Of a stretch of 64,000 nt of DNA, positions 49,886 through 59,993 are shown one piece after another. The stretch is taken from assembly GCF_039749495.1 (NCBI RefSeq), contig NZ_JBDLLU010000012.1, positions 1 to 64,000 of the forward strand, in the 5' to 3' direction. The notes below the pieces were generated by a model that was given only the letters and a program-made list of their open reading frames with translations, made no database searches and was not told the origin of the DNA. Every line of letters begins with the position of its first letter. Within the stretch, counting starts at the first letter, position 1. The position numbers and the translations under genes were made by a program. Origin of the DNA: Dehalogenimonas sp. THU2 (lineage in GTDB: Bacteria; Chloroflexota; Dehalococcoidia; Dehalococcoidales; Dehalococcoidaceae).

Positions 49886-51186
49886 AAAGCATCTTGATTG
49901 AAAACGGGCATCTCATCGATCCCGCCCAGGACATCGACGACAGGTTCAACATCGCAGTAATCGACGGCAAGATCGCATGGATCGGTACCGGTGAGCCGCC
50001 CAAGGGGGATTATCGGGTCATCGATGCTACCGGAAAAATCATCGCTCCCGGTTTCATCGACCTGCACACCCACCTGCGCCAGCCTGGGTTCGAAAACAAA
50101 GAGACCGTCTCAACAGGGACGAACGCGGCGGCGCGGGGCGGCTTCACCACCGTCTGCGCTATGCCTAACACCAGCCCGGCCATCGACAATCGCGCGACTG
50201 TCGATTATGTCAAATACGTTACTTCCATCGAAGCGGCGGTGAGGGTGCTCCCCATCGGCTGCATCAGCAAGGGACGAAAAGGTGAAAACCTGGCTGAACT
50301 GGGTGAAATGGCTGACGCCGGGGTGATCGGTTTTTCCGACGACGGATCGAGCGTGCCGGGCGCACGCTTGCTTAAACAGGCCATGGAATATTGCACCGCA
50401 CTTGACCTGCCGGTGATCGAACATTGCGAAGACATGAGTTTAGCCGAAGGCGGCCAGGTCAACGAAGGCGTCATCGCCACCCGGTTGGGATTAGCCGGCA
50501 TCCCCAACGCCGCGGAGGACACTATCGTCGCCCGCGACATCGCGCTGGCTGAGCTGACCGGAGCCCGGCTGCACCTGTGCCACATCAGCACTAAAGGCGC
50601 CGTAGAACTAATCCGCCAGGCTAAAGCAGGCGGCATAAAAGTCACCGCCGAGGTCACCCCCCACCATCTCACCCTGACTGAGGACCGGACACTGGGCTAC
50701 GACACCAACGCCAAGGTCAATCCGCCGCTACGGGCGCAGGCCGACATCGATGCCCTGATCGAGGGTTTACTGGACGGGACTGTCGATGCCATCGCCACCG
50801 ACCATGCCCCGCACTCGTTCAATGATAAATGTTGTGAATTCAGCCTGGCGCCGTTCGGCATCTCCGGCCTGGAAACAGCCTTCGGCAGCCTCATGAAACT
50901 GGTGCACGGCGGCAAATTGCCGTTGAAACTCATCATCGAAAAGCTGACCGCGGCGCCGGTATACATCATCGGTGACAAGCACGGCATCAATGGCAGTCTG
51001 AAAGTCGGCGGCCCGGCGGATATTGTGATTCTCGACCCGGATGCCGAATGGAGAGTCGATACTAGCAAGTTCGCCTCCAAGGGTAAAAATACGCCTCTCG
51101 CCGGAACAACGCTTAAAGGCAAGGTGACGGTTACCATCTTTGGCGGCACTGTGGCATATCAAGAAGAAAACAAGGATAACACATGA
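49882..51186 (+). CDS. pyrC: Dihydroorotase
   Basis: Cyclises carbamoyl aspartate to dihydroorotate. It is a type I (long, 434 aa) amidohydrolase with the metal-binding [10 protein letters not shown] near residue 55, and later TDHAPHS and [10 protein letters not shown]. It overlaps pyrB by 4 nt and carA by 4 nt. Confidence 0.95.
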   Translation: MKSILIENGHLIDPAQDIDDRFNIAVIDGKIAWIGTGEPPKGDYRVIDATGKIIAPGFIDLHTHLRQPGFENKETVSTGTNAAARGGFTTVCAMPNTSPAIDNRATVDYVKYVTSIEAAVRVLPIGCISKGRKGENLAELGEMADAGVIGFSDDGSSVPGARLLKQAMEYCTALDLPVIEHCEDMSLAEGGQVNEGVIATRLGLAGIPNAAEDTIVARDIALAELTGARLHLCHISTKGAVELIRQAKAGGIKVTAEVTPHHLTLTEDRTLGYDTNAKVNPPLRAQADIDALIEGLLDGTVDAIATDHAPHSFNDKCCEFSLAPFGISGLETAFGSLMKLVHGGKLPLKLIIEKLTAAPVYIIGDKHGINGSLKVGGPADIVILDPDAEWRVDTSKFASKGKNTPLAGTTLKGKVTVTIFGGTVAYQEENKDNT

Positions 51187-52280
51187 TCAAACGCGCCATA
51201 TTAGTACTGGCAGACGGCAGCGTCTATGAGGGCAACAGTTTTGGGGCGGAAGCTGACGCCTTCGGCGAGGTGGTCTTTGCCACCAGCATGACCGGCTACC
51301 AGGAAATGCTAACCGATCCGTCATTCGCCGGGCAGATACTCATCCCCACCTATCCGCTCATCGGGAACTACGGAGTCAACCCCGCCGACTGGGAATCGGA
51401 AAAGTTGCAGGTGCGGGGCTTCGTTGTGCGCGAGGAATGCTCCGAACCCTCCAACTACCAGTGCGCCGGCACCGTCAACGATTATTTGGTTCAGGGCGGC
51501 ATTCCCGGAATCTGGGGACTGGACACCCGAGCCATCACCCGTAAACTACGGAACCACGGCGTGATGATGGGCATGATCACTTCCGACAAGACACCAGGAC
51601 AAGCCCTGGAATTGTTGCGAACCACGCCGGATTACGGTATCACCGATTTCGTGAAAGAGGTTTCCACCAGGGAACCATACGAGTGGGATTCCACCGATCT
51701 GCCCGACGATGCACCAAGAGTCGCCCTCCTGGACCTGGGCTGCAAATTTAATATCATGCGCATCTTGAAAGATCATGGCTGCCGCGTCACCGCCTTCCCC
51801 TGCACCGCCTCCGCGGCCGATATGATTTCGATCAACCCCGACGGCATCATGCTGTCCCCAGGCCCCGGCGACCCGGAACTCCTCGATTACGCTACCGAAA
51901 CGGTGAAAACACTCGTTGACGGCGGCAAGCCTATGATGGGTATCTGCCTGGGCAACCAGCTTATCGCCAAGGCCTTCGGCGGACGAAACTTCAAACTTAA
52001 GTTCGGCCACCGCGGCGGCAACCATCCGGTAAAAGACCTCCTTAACGGCCGCATCCACATCACCGCCCAGAACCACGGTTATGCCGTCGACCCGGAATCT
52101 ATCGAAAGCAGCGGGCTGGAGGTGACCCATGTCAACCTGAATGATTGCACAGTGGAGGGAATGCGGCACCGTACAAAGCCCATCTTCACCATCCAGTACC
52201 ACAGCGAGGCTTCCCCGGGACCGCTGGATAATATCTATCTATTTGAACAGTTTATGAAAATGATGGGAGCCGCCAGATGA
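51183..52280 (+). CDS. carA: Carbamoyl-phosphate synthase, small (glutaminase) subunit
   Basis: Releases ammonia from glutamine and channels it to CarB. The N-terminal CPSase_sm region ([28 protein letters not shown]) is followed by the class I glutaminase domain with Cys in GICLGNQL and His/Glu in QYHSEASPG. The usual GxCxGHQ is GNQ here, and HPE is HSE; the catalytic Cys, His and Glu are kept. The length is 365 aa. It overlaps carB by 4 nt. Confidence 0.95.
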   Translation: MIKRAILVLADGSVYEGNSFGAEADAFGEVVFATSMTGYQEMLTDPSFAGQILIPTYPLIGNYGVNPADWESEKLQVRGFVVREECSEPSNYQCAGTVNDYLVQGGIPGIWGLDTRAITRKLRNHGVMMGMITSDKTPGQALELLRTTPDYGITDFVKEVSTREPYEWDSTDLPDDAPRVALLDLGCKFNIMRILKDHGCRVTAFPCTASAADMISINPDGIMLSPGPGDPELLDYATETVKTLVDGGKPMMGICLGNQLIAKAFGGRNFKLKFGHRGGNHPVKDLLNGRIHITAQNHGYAVDPESIESSGLEVTHVNLNDCTVEGMRHRTKPIFTIQYHSEASPGPLDNIYLFEQFMKMMGAAR

Positions 52281-55200
52281 CCAAACCCGCCAAAGTCCTG
52301 ATCATCGGCAGTGGCCCCATTATCATAGGGCAGGCGGCGGAATTCGACTACGCCGGCACTCAGGCGTGCAAGGCCATGCGCGAGGAAGGCGTGATTTCCG
52401 TACTCGTAAACTCTAACCCCGCCACTATTATGACCGATGAAGAGATCGCCGATATCGTATATATCGAGCCGCTGACCGTCGAGGCGGTGTCCCGCATCAT
52501 CGAACGGGAGCGCCCGGACGGCCTGCTGCCGACGCTTGGCGGCCAGACCGGTCTCAACCTCGCCGTGGAACTGGCCGACGCCGGAGTATTGGAAAAATAC
52601 GGCGTCCGTGTCCTGGGCACACCCATCGAGACAATCAAAAAAGCTGAGGACCGGGAACTGTTCAAACGGTTGTTAATTTCCATCGATGAACATGTTCCGC
52701 CCTCGCGGACCGTCACCACTGTCTCCGAGGCTAAAGAGGTAGCCGCGGAACTTGGATTACCCCTCATCATCCGCCCCGCCTACACCATGGGCGGCACCGG
52801 TGGCGGAATAGCCAACGATATGGATGCTTTCGAGGAAATCGCCGTTGGCGGCATCTCCGCTTCACCGATACATCAGATCCTCGTGGAAAAATCCGTTGCC
52901 GGCTGGAAAGAGATCGAGTATGAGGTTATGCGGGACGCCGCCGACAATTGCATCACCGTGTGTAATATGGAGAACTTCGACCCCGTCGGAGTTCACACCG
53001 GGGATTCCATAGTCATCGCTCCTTCACAAACACTGACAAATAAAGAGTACCAGATGCTGCGGACAGCCAGTATCAAGATCATCCGGGCGCTGGGCATCGA
53101 GGGCGGTTGCAACATCCAGTATGCTCTGGATCCGGTGTCCGCCACTTATTATGTCATCGAAGTAAACCCCCGTGTCAGCCGCTCATCGGCCCTGGCCTCG
53201 AAAGCTACCGGTTATCCAATCGCCCGGGTAGCAGCCAAGATCGCCGTGGGTAAAACGCTCGATGAGATACCCAACGCCGTCACCGGCAAAACGGCGGCCT
53301 CTTTTGAACCGGCGCTGGACTACGTGGTAGTGAAAATACCGCGCTGGCCGTTCGATAAGTTCGCCACCGGCGACCGGATAATCAATACGCAAATGAAGGC
53401 AACGGGTGAGGTCATGGCCATCGACCGCACTTTCGAGGCAGCACTTCAAAAAGCGGTAAGGTCTCTCGAATTCGGTAAGAAATCGATTCTCTGGGAAGAC
53501 CCGGAATGGGTTCTCGGCGACGACATAGCCGGCTACCCGCTGAAACCAACGGATATCCGGCTTTGGGCGGTGATGGCGGCGCTGCGGCGCGGCCTGACTC
53601 CCCAGCAGATTTTTGAGGTCACCAAGATTGACCTGTGGTTCCTCAATAAACTTTTGAATCTCGTCGGCATGGAAAAGCGGCTGCTCTCGGAGACGCTGAA
53701 TCCGGAACTGCTGCGACAGGCCAAACGTTTGGGATTCGGTGACGAGCAGATCGCTACCCTGGCCGACCGGCTGCCGGAACAGGTGCGCGATCTGCGCAAA
53801 CAGTGGAACCTTCTGCCGACCTACAAGATGGTGGACACATGCGCCGCTGAGTTCGACGCTGAAACACCGTACTTCTACTCAACGTACGAGGATGAGAACG
53901 AGGCTGTTCCAGATAACTGCAATAAAGCCCTGGTCATCGGTTCAGGTCCGATCCGCATCGGCCAGGGTATCGAGTTCGACTACTGTTCGGTGCATGCCGC
54001 CATGGCGTTGTCCAAAGCGGGATACCAGTCGATCATGGCCAACTCCAACCCGGAAACGGTCTCCACAGATTTCGACACCTCCAACCGGCTGTATTTCGAA
54101 CCGCTGGACGCCGAGAGCGTGCGCGATATTCTGGACAACGAGAACGCCGGATGCTCCGCCAGTACGCCCTCGATCTGCCAGTTCGGCGGTCAAACCGCCA
54201 TCAACCTGGCGGGGACGCTGACCCAAACCGGATATCCCATCATCGGCTCAAGCGCCGAAACCATCGACCTGGCGGAGGACCGCCGCCGCTTCGAGGTCTT
54301 CCTGTCCGAACTGGACATCCCTCAGGCGCCTGGCGCCGGGGTGACCACTTTAGATGAAGGATTGAACGTAGCCAGCCTTATCGGTTATCCGGTGCTGGTT
54401 CGCCCCAGCTACGTGCTGGGCGGGCGGGCGATGGAGATCGTTTACGACGCCACCGAACTGGTCAGGTTCATGAAGCTGGCCATGGAGCTTCAGACCGGCC
54501 ATCCGGTGCTCATCGACAAATATCTCATGGGTAAAGAGGTTGAGGTGGATGCCATCGCCGACGGTGAGCGCGTGCTTATTCCCGGTATCATGGAGCACAT
54601 TGAACGTGCCGGGGTCCATTCCGGCGATTCCATGGCCGTGTATCCCGGACTCAATCTGACCCAGGAAGAAACAGACACCATCGTGGACTACACCACTCGC
54701 ATCGGCCTGGCTTTGAACATCCGCGGCCTGATGAACATCCAGTTCGTCATCACCCGTGAAGAGGGACAGAGCAAGATCTATATCCTGGAGGTCAACCCCC
54801 GCGGATCCCGTACCGTGCCGTTCCTATCTAAGGTTACCGGTGTGCCCATGGTGGACGTAGCCGTCAATGTCATGCTCGGCAAAAGTCTGATGGAACAAGG
54901 CTATGAAGGCGGACTGTGGCCGGCACGGCCACTGGTGGCCATCAAAGCCCCGGTATTCTCCATGTCCAAGCTTATCGGCGTGGACACCTACCTGGGACCT
55001 GAGATGAAATCTACCGGCGAGGTTATGGGAATCGATCATGATTTCAATGGGGCTCTCATCAAAGCGCTTATGGCCGCCGGACTGTCGCTGCCTCCGGAGG
55101 GCAACATCCTCGTATCAGTCGCCGACCGCGATAAGGCCGAGGCACTACCGCTTATCCGGAAACTGCACGCCTCCGGTTATCATCTGTACGCCACCGAAGG

Positions 55201-55504
55201 CACCGCCACCATGATCGAGGCTATCGGCCTGCCGGTCAAACTTATCTCCAAGAAGCTGTCGGAGGGTCATCCCAATATCGTCGATATCGTCAGGAACGGT
55301 ACCGTGGCCGGCGTAATCAACACCTCCACCGGCGACCGGGCACCACTTCGCGACGGCTTCCATATCCGCCGCGCCGCCGCCGAAAAGCGAATACCCTGCT
55401 TCACATCACTGGATACGGCGCGGGTGGCTATCGACGCTTTAACCAACAAGGGTTACAATTACAACATAAAACCGGTGCCGGAGTATCGACGTGGCCGAAG
55501 CTAA
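52277..55504 (+). CDS. carB: Carbamoyl-phosphate synthase, large subunit
   Basis: Makes carbamoyl phosphate from bicarbonate, ammonia and two ATP. At 1075 aa it has the full layout: two related ATP-grasp halves (first with [12 protein letters not shown] and [10 protein letters not shown]; second with [11 protein letters not shown] and [13 protein letters not shown]), an oligomerisation region between them, and a C-terminal MGS-like regulatory domain ([18 protein letters not shown]). The end overlaps the next gene by 14 nt. Confidence 0.97.
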   Translation: MTKPAKVLIIGSGPIIIGQAAEFDYAGTQACKAMREEGVISVLVNSNPATIMTDEEIADIVYIEPLTVEAVSRIIERERPDGLLPTLGGQTGLNLAVELADAGVLEKYGVRVLGTPIETIKKAEDRELFKRLLISIDEHVPPSRTVTTVSEAKEVAAELGLPLIIRPAYTMGGTGGGIANDMDAFEEIAVGGISASPIHQILVEKSVAGWKEIEYEVMRDAADNCITVCNMENFDPVGVHTGDSIVIAPSQTLTNKEYQMLRTASIKIIRALGIEGGCNIQYALDPVSATYYVIEVNPRVSRSSALASKATGYPIARVAAKIAVGKTLDEIPNAVTGKTAASFEPALDYVVVKIPRWPFDKFATGDRIINTQMKATGEVMAIDRTFEAALQKAVRSLEFGKKSILWEDPEWVLGDDIAGYPLKPTDIRLWAVMAALRRGLTPQQIFEVTKIDLWFLNKLLNLVGMEKRLLSETLNPELLRQAKRLGFGDEQIATLADRLPEQVRDLRKQWNLLPTYKMVDTCAAEFDAETPYFYSTYEDENEAVPDNCNKALVIGSGPIRIGQGIEFDYCSVHAAMALSKAGYQSIMANSNPETVSTDFDTSNRLYFEPLDAESVRDILDNENAGCSASTPSICQFGGQTAINLAGTLTQTGYPIIGSSAETIDLAEDRRRFEVFLSELDIPQAPGAGVTTLDEGLNVASLIGYPVLVRPSYVLGGRAMEIVYDATELVRFMKLAMELQTGHPVLIDKYLMGKEVEVDAIADGERVLIPGIMEHIERAGVHSGDSMAVYPGLNLTQEETDTIVDYTTRIGLALNIRGLMNIQFVITREEGQSKIYILEVNPRGSRTVPFLSKVTGVPMVDVAVNVMLGKSLMEQGYEGGLWPARPLVAIKAPVFSMSKLIGVDTYLGPEMKSTGEVMGIDHDFNGALIKALMAAGLSLPPEGNILVSVADRDKAEALPLIRKLHASGYHLYATEGTATMIEAIGLPVKLISKKLSEGHPNIVDIVRNGTVAGVINTSTGDRAPLRDGFHIRRAAAEKRIPCFTSLDTARVAIDALTNKGYNYNIKPVPEYRRGRS

Positions 55505-56279
55505 ACCTTACCTGGGAACCGCGAGTGTCTTATCCGTCGAGGACATCATGCCCGGCGTTTTCCGGTTGCGATTGCAATGCCCTGAAATAGCCGCGGAGGC
55601 AAAACCCGGCCAGTTTGTCATGCTCAAATGCGGCGACCAACTTCTGTTAAGACGGCCGATCAGTATCAGTGATGCGAACGCCCCCAGCGGCCAGATCGGC
55701 CTCATGATCGCAACTGTCGGTAAGGGTACCGAGTGGCTGTCACTCAGGAAACCGGGTGAGGAACTGGATATTCTCGGTCCGCTAGGAAACGGCTTCACTA
55801 TCGGCGAAAAGGCAGAGAAACTCCTGCTCATCGCCGGGGGCATGGGCATCGCCCCGCTCAATTTCCTGGCGAGAAAGGCCGCCTCGCTAGGTAAAAAAGT
55901 GACCCTCGTCCTCGGCGCCCGCACCGGCGAACTACTGTGCCCACCGTCCCACCTGCCCAAGGTCGATGAATGCGTGATCTGCACCGAAGACGCCTCAATA
56001 GGCATCAAGGGCCGCGTCACCGACTGCCCCGATGCCCACATCGCCGAATCACAGCAGGTCTTCGCCTGCGGACCGCTGCCGATGTACCGGGCGCTGGCAA
56101 AGGATCATCGCTTCAATGAGAAATCGATGCAAGTCTCGCTGGAGGTCAGGATGGCCTGTGGCATCGGGCTTTGTTACGGGTGCACCGTAAAAACCCGAAA
56201 CGGTCTGAAACAGGTCTGCCAGGACGGCCCGGTTTTCCAGATGGGGGACATTTCCTGGGGAGACCTGGCCGACCTTTAG
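55491..56279 (+). CDS. pyrK: Dihydroorotate dehydrogenase electron-transfer subunit (PyrK-like)
   Basis: A ferredoxin-reductase-fold FAD/2Fe-2S protein that passes electrons from type 1B PyrD to NAD. FAD-binding RRPISISD and NAD-binding [10 protein letters not shown] are visible, and the C-terminal cysteines in [11 protein letters not shown] and VCQDGP bind the 2Fe-2S cluster. The start is GTG at 55491, inside carB. The partner pyrD is not adjacent; neither is pyrF. The operon position strongly favours PyrK over a general ferredoxin-NADP reductase. Confidence 0.9.
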   Translation: MAEAKPYLGTASVLSVEDIMPGVFRLRLQCPEIAAEAKPGQFVMLKCGDQLLLRRPISISDANAPSGQIGLMIATVGKGTEWLSLRKPGEELDILGPLGNGFTIGEKAEKLLLIAGGMGIAPLNFLARKAASLGKKVTLVLGARTGELLCPPSHLPKVDECVICTEDASIGIKGRVTDCPDAHIAESQQVFACGPLPMYRALAKDHRFNEKSMQVSLEVRMACGIGLCYGCTVKTRNGLKQVCQDGPVFQMGDISWGDLADL

Positions 56280-56351
56280 CTCTCATCCCGATCGATCAAA
56301 ACGTCGGGACATCGAAGTGACTTTCTGTTTCCGCGCCTCTACAATATATCC

Positions 56352-57713
56352 ATGAAAATAAAGGACGATTCTTCTCAACTGAATACACAACGTGTTATTG
56401 TCATCGGCGGTGGCGCCGCCGGTCTGCTGGCCGCGGGCCGGGCGGCGGAACTGGGTGCTTCGGTCACGCTACTTGAACGCATGGACGAACCGGGCAATAA
56501 ATTGCTCATCACCGGTAAAAGCCGCTGCAACCTTACCAATATCGCTCCCCTTAAGGAGTTTTTGACGGCGTTCGGTCCCAATGGGAAATTTCTTTATGGC
56601 GCTTTCTCCCGCTTCTTCCGGGACGAATTACTGGGGTTTTTCCTCCGTTATGGCATCGAAACTAAAAATGAGCGTGGCGGACGGGTATTTCCGGCATCGG
56701 ATAATGCCGCTGATGTCGTCGCGGCATTGATGTCTTACATCAAAGACCATGGTGTCGATTTGAGACTTAGCAGTCGTGTCGCCGGTATCGAGCGCGACGA
56801 CAGAGGCGTTACCGGTGTCATACTCGACAGTGGAGAGTTCATTCCGGGAACTGCGGTGATCTTAGCCGCCGGAGGGTCTTCATACCCCGCAACCGGCTCC
56901 GCCGGCGATGGTTTCAGACTGGCCGAAAAACTCGGGCACAAGGTAAACACTCTCTACCCGGCTTTGGTGCCACTCGTTATAAAAGAGATCAGTTATGCCA
57001 TTGCCTTTCAGGGGGTCAGCCTTAAAAATGTGCGCCTGACCGCCTACGCCGTTAATAAAGCGTCGATTCCCGAAATGACCATCGAACACGACTACGGGCG
57101 CGGAACCGGCTGGGAGAAGCCGCCGGCGCCGATTATCGAAAGCCGTTTCGGTGAGATGCTGTTTACCCATTTCGGCATCGGTGGACCGATCACTCTGCTT
57201 ATGAGCCAGGCAGTAGCTCGGGCGCTGGACGCCGGTCCGGTATCCGTGTCCATTAATCTTAAGCCAGCATTGACCAATAAAGAACTTGACGCTCGGCTGC
57301 TGCGCGAGTTTGCCGTCTCTCCGAAACGGCAGTTGCCCGCCATTCTCCGGGAACTGCTACCGGAAAAGATGGTTGATCTAATGGCCGGCATATCCGGCAT
57401 TCCCATGGGCCGAACCGCTTCGAATTTTACCACCGAGGACCGTCACCGACTCGTAAAGCTACTCAAGGGGCTGACCTTCGACGTGAAAACCCCTCTGCCG
57501 ATTGGCGCGGCCATGGTCACCGCCGGAGGCATCGATCTGAAAGAAATAGATCCGCGGACGATGGCGTCAAAGCTGGTTCCGGGGCTGTATCTGGCTGGCG
57601 AGGTCCTGGACCTGGATGCCGACACCGGTGGCTACAACCTGCAAGCAGCCTTTTCGACGGGCTGGGTGGCGGGGGAGGCGGCGGCGAAATTCGCCGGAAT
57701 TATCATCGAATAA
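56352..57713 (+). CDS. HI0933/YhiN-family flavoprotein
   Basis: An NAD(P)/FAD-dependent oxidoreductase of unknown substrate (453 aa). The N-terminal dinucleotide-binding motif is VIGGGAAGLLAAGRA; then GNKLLITGKSRCNLTN, the family hallmark; and the C-terminal GLYLAGEVLDLDADTGGYNLQAAFSTG closes the FAD site. Family members include BaiN, and some are proposed to act on aromatic or steroid-like compounds. It stands downstream of the pyr operon but is separated by 72 nt. Confidence 0.9.
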   Translation: MKIKDDSSQLNTQRVIVIGGGAAGLLAAGRAAELGASVTLLERMDEPGNKLLITGKSRCNLTNIAPLKEFLTAFGPNGKFLYGAFSRFFRDELLGFFLRYGIETKNERGGRVFPASDNAADVVAALMSYIKDHGVDLRLSSRVAGIERDDRGVTGVILDSGEFIPGTAVILAAGGSSYPATGSAGDGFRLAEKLGHKVNTLYPALVPLVIKEISYAIAFQGVSLKNVRLTAYAVNKASIPEMTIEHDYGRGTGWEKPPAPIIESRFGEMLFTHFGIGGPITLLMSQAVARALDAGPVSVSINLKPALTNKELDARLLREFAVSPKRQLPAILRELLPEKMVDLMAGISGIPMGRTASNFTTEDRHRLVKLLKGLTFDVKTPLPIGAAMVTAGGIDLKEIDPRTMASKLVPGLYLAGEVLDLDADTGGYNLQAAFSTGWVAGEAAAKFAGIIIE

Positions 57714-57769
57714 TTCTCTCCATCTGAAATTCGTTCATAAGAGAATGCCGATTTCACGGCCTGGTGCGT

Positions 57770-57775
57770 TATAAT
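57770..57775 (+). promoter_or_regulatory. Candidate -10 box for phosphofructokinase gene
   Basis: A perfect TATAAT 30 nt before the pfkA ATG. I see no -35 hexamer at the normal spacing. Confidence 0.4.
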
Positions 57776-57805
57776 GGCGGTGACAATTGCAAAGCGAGGC
57801 GCCCC

Positions 57806-58774
57806 ATGAAAAAGATAGCCGTTCTTACCAGCGGAGGCGATGCCCCGGGCATGAACGCCGCCATCCGGTCGGTAGTCCGATGTGGTCTCGCCGCCGGATG
57901 GGAAGTGTTCGGCATAAACCATGGTTATGCCGGACTCATTGCAGGAGTTTCTCAAAAACTTGGCCCCCGTGACGTTTCCGGGGTTATTCAGGCTGGCGGA
58001 ACCATCCTGGGATCTTCCCGGTCACCTGAGTTCGAAACGGAATCCGGCCGGCAAAAAGCCATAGACAACCTGAGGAACAACCAAATAGAGGCCCTGGTGG
58101 TCATCGGTGGTAACGGTTCCCAGATGGGTGCCCATCTTTTGAATGAGATGGGATTCCCCACCGTCGGTGTGGCCTCCACCATCGACAATGACCTCTACGG
58201 CACCGACCAGAGCATCGGGGTGGACACCGCACTCAACATCGCACTTGAAGCCATCGACCGGCTCAAAGTAACAGCCTCGTCACACCAGCGCGCTCATATC
58301 GTGGAGACAATGGGCCGCAACCAGGGATATCTGGCTCTCATGGCTGGTATCGCCGGCGGTGCCGAGTACGTGGTCATCCCTGAGGTGGAAACCAGTCCCG
58401 ACCTTATCGCTGAAGAAATCAAAAACACCTATCGCCGCGGTAAGTCCCACTGCCTTATCGTGGTAGCTGAAGGCGCTCACTGGAACGCCGAGCGGATACT
58501 GGAACATTTCCGCGAGAACAAGGAGTTGGGTTACTCGTTACGGGCCACGATCTTAGGCCACGTTCAGCGTGGGGGCGCACCGACCGCCTTCGACCGGTTG
58601 CTAGCCACCCGCGTCGGCGCTGCCGCAGTTCATGAAATCGAAGAAGGTCGTTCCGGCATACTCCTAGGGCTGTCATGCGGTGAAATCAAAGCGACGCCTT
58701 ATACAGAGGTAACAAGCCATCGAAAGACACTTGATTTATCTATCTTGGATATTGCCGAAAAACTGGCGCGTTAG
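57806..58774 (+). CDS. pfkA: 6-phosphofructokinase with altered active-site residues
   Basis: Phosphorylates fructose 6-phosphate in glycolysis. SGGDAPGMNA at the N-terminus, TIDND at 125-129 with catalytic Asp127, and the ETMGRNQGYLA and GHVQRGGAPTAFDR blocks identify it. The ATG at 57806 (GCGAGG upstream) gives exact E. coli numbering at key sites: Gly104 is kept, which favours ATP over pyrophosphate, but position 103 is Asn instead of the Mg-binding Asp (GGNGS), and 123-124 are Ala-Ser instead of Pro-Gly. The phosphoryl donor is therefore less certain than usual. The length is 322 aa. Confidence 0.9.
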   Translation: MKKIAVLTSGGDAPGMNAAIRSVVRCGLAAGWEVFGINHGYAGLIAGVSQKLGPRDVSGVIQAGGTILGSSRSPEFETESGRQKAIDNLRNNQIEALVVIGGNGSQMGAHLLNEMGFPTVGVASTIDNDLYGTDQSIGVDTALNIALEAIDRLKVTASSHQRAHIVETMGRNQGYLALMAGIAGGAEYVVIPEVETSPDLIAEEIKNTYRRGKSHCLIVVAEGAHWNAERILEHFRENKELGYSLRATILGHVQRGGAPTAFDRLLATRVGAAAVHEIEEGRSGILLGLSCGEIKATPYTEVTSHRKTLDLSILDIAEKLAR

Positions 58775-58873
58775 CTCATATTGTTCAAGCGAAATTAACC
58801 AAATTCAAACGCATACCCGGTGAAGGATGACCCCGGGTTGACAACCGCTGGCAGCCGGATTAAAGTTAGTTCG

Positions 58874-59836
58874 ATGCCAACCCTGATACTCACCCGGCAA
58901 GATGTTTCCCGGCTTATCACCATGCCGGAAACATTAAAGGCTGTGGAGCGCGCGTTCACCGATTATGCTACCGGCCAGGCATCGATGCCCCCAAAAGCTT
59001 ACCTCACCCTGGAAAAAGGCGATTTTCGAGCCATGCCTGCCGCAGTCCCGGGCGCGGCCGGAGTTAAGTGGATCAACGTTCACATGGGCAATACCGACAA
59101 GGGGTTGCCAAGCATCATGGGTATCATCATCTATTCCGACCCGGACACCGGCTACCCCCTGGCCATAATGGACGGTACCGAGATCACCGCCTATCGCACC
59201 GGCGCCGCCGCAGCAATCGCCAGCAAGCACCTAGCCCGGAAAGAAGCCCTGAGTCTCGGGCTTATCGGTGCCGGCAATCAAGCTGATACGCAGTTAATAG
59301 CCCATCTGGAGTATTTCCGTTTCGAAGAGATCCGAGTGTATGACCGGTCAACAGAGGCCGCGACTAAATTCAGGGAACGATTTGCCGGCAATCCGGTCAG
59401 AATCACATCCCTTGCCGAAGCGTGCGGCGCCGACATCGTCTGTACCCTGACGCCGTCACGCGCACCGTTTCTAAAACGCCAGTGGCTTAAACCGGGAACC
59501 CACATTAACGCCATCGGCGCCGACGCCCCGGGCAAGCAGGAACTTGAGCCGGATGTCCTGGAGGCCGCAACAGTGGTGGTCGACGATATTTACCAGTCCA
59601 CACACGCCGGGGAACTTAACGTACTGATATCCACCGGCCTGTTTTCCGAAAAACAGATTTACGGCACGCTCGGTGAACTGACCTCAGGCCGAAAACCTGG
59701 ACGCACTACTGACGATGCGATTACGGTCTTCGACTCTACCGGCTTGGCCATCCAGGATATTGCCTGTGCCCGCTTCATCTACGAAAAAGCACTGGCACAA
59801 GGCGCCGGGCATCAATTCGATTTCATCCGGGAATAA
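58874..59836 (+). CDS. Ornithine cyclodeaminase / mu-crystallin-family protein
   Basis: An NAD(P)-binding enzyme of 320 aa. Segments typical of the family are MPPKAYLTL, INVHMGNTDKGLPS, DGTEITAYRTGAAAAIASKHLA and the Rossmann loop LGLIGAGNQADTQL. Members include ornithine cyclodeaminase, archaeal-type alanine dehydrogenase, ketimine reductases and enzymes of siderophore or opine synthesis; the residues I can see do not choose between them. I used the ATG at 58874; a GTG at 58820 is in frame but would add an unlikely lead. Confidence 0.85.
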   Translation: MPTLILTRQDVSRLITMPETLKAVERAFTDYATGQASMPPKAYLTLEKGDFRAMPAAVPGAAGVKWINVHMGNTDKGLPSIMGIIIYSDPDTGYPLAIMDGTEITAYRTGAAAAIASKHLARKEALSLGLIGAGNQADTQLIAHLEYFRFEEIRVYDRSTEAATKFRERFAGNPVRITSLAEACGADIVCTLTPSRAPFLKRQWLKPGTHINAIGADAPGKQELEPDVLEAATVVVDDIYQSTHAGELNVLISTGLFSEKQIYGTLGELTSGRKPGRTTDDAITVFDSTGLAIQDIACARFIYEKALAQGAGHQFDFIRE

Positions 59837-59938
59837 CATTCCCTCGCACCTCGTAGATCTCACAACGCTTCATCAACTCGTTGCCATTAATCCGAACTTC
59901 AACTTCAAATAAACTCTGCGAAAAACCCGAATTAAGCA

Positions 59939-59967
59939 TTGTAAAGGGACAAAATAAAGCATACAAT
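59939..59967 (+). promoter_or_regulatory. Sigma70-type promoter for the kinase-regulator pair
   Basis: TTGTAA (59939-59944), 17 bp, then TACAAT (59962-59967), 26 nt before the ATG at 59994. Confidence 0.65.
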
Positions 59968-59993
59968 AGGTTCAAATTATTAAGAAGTTGGCG

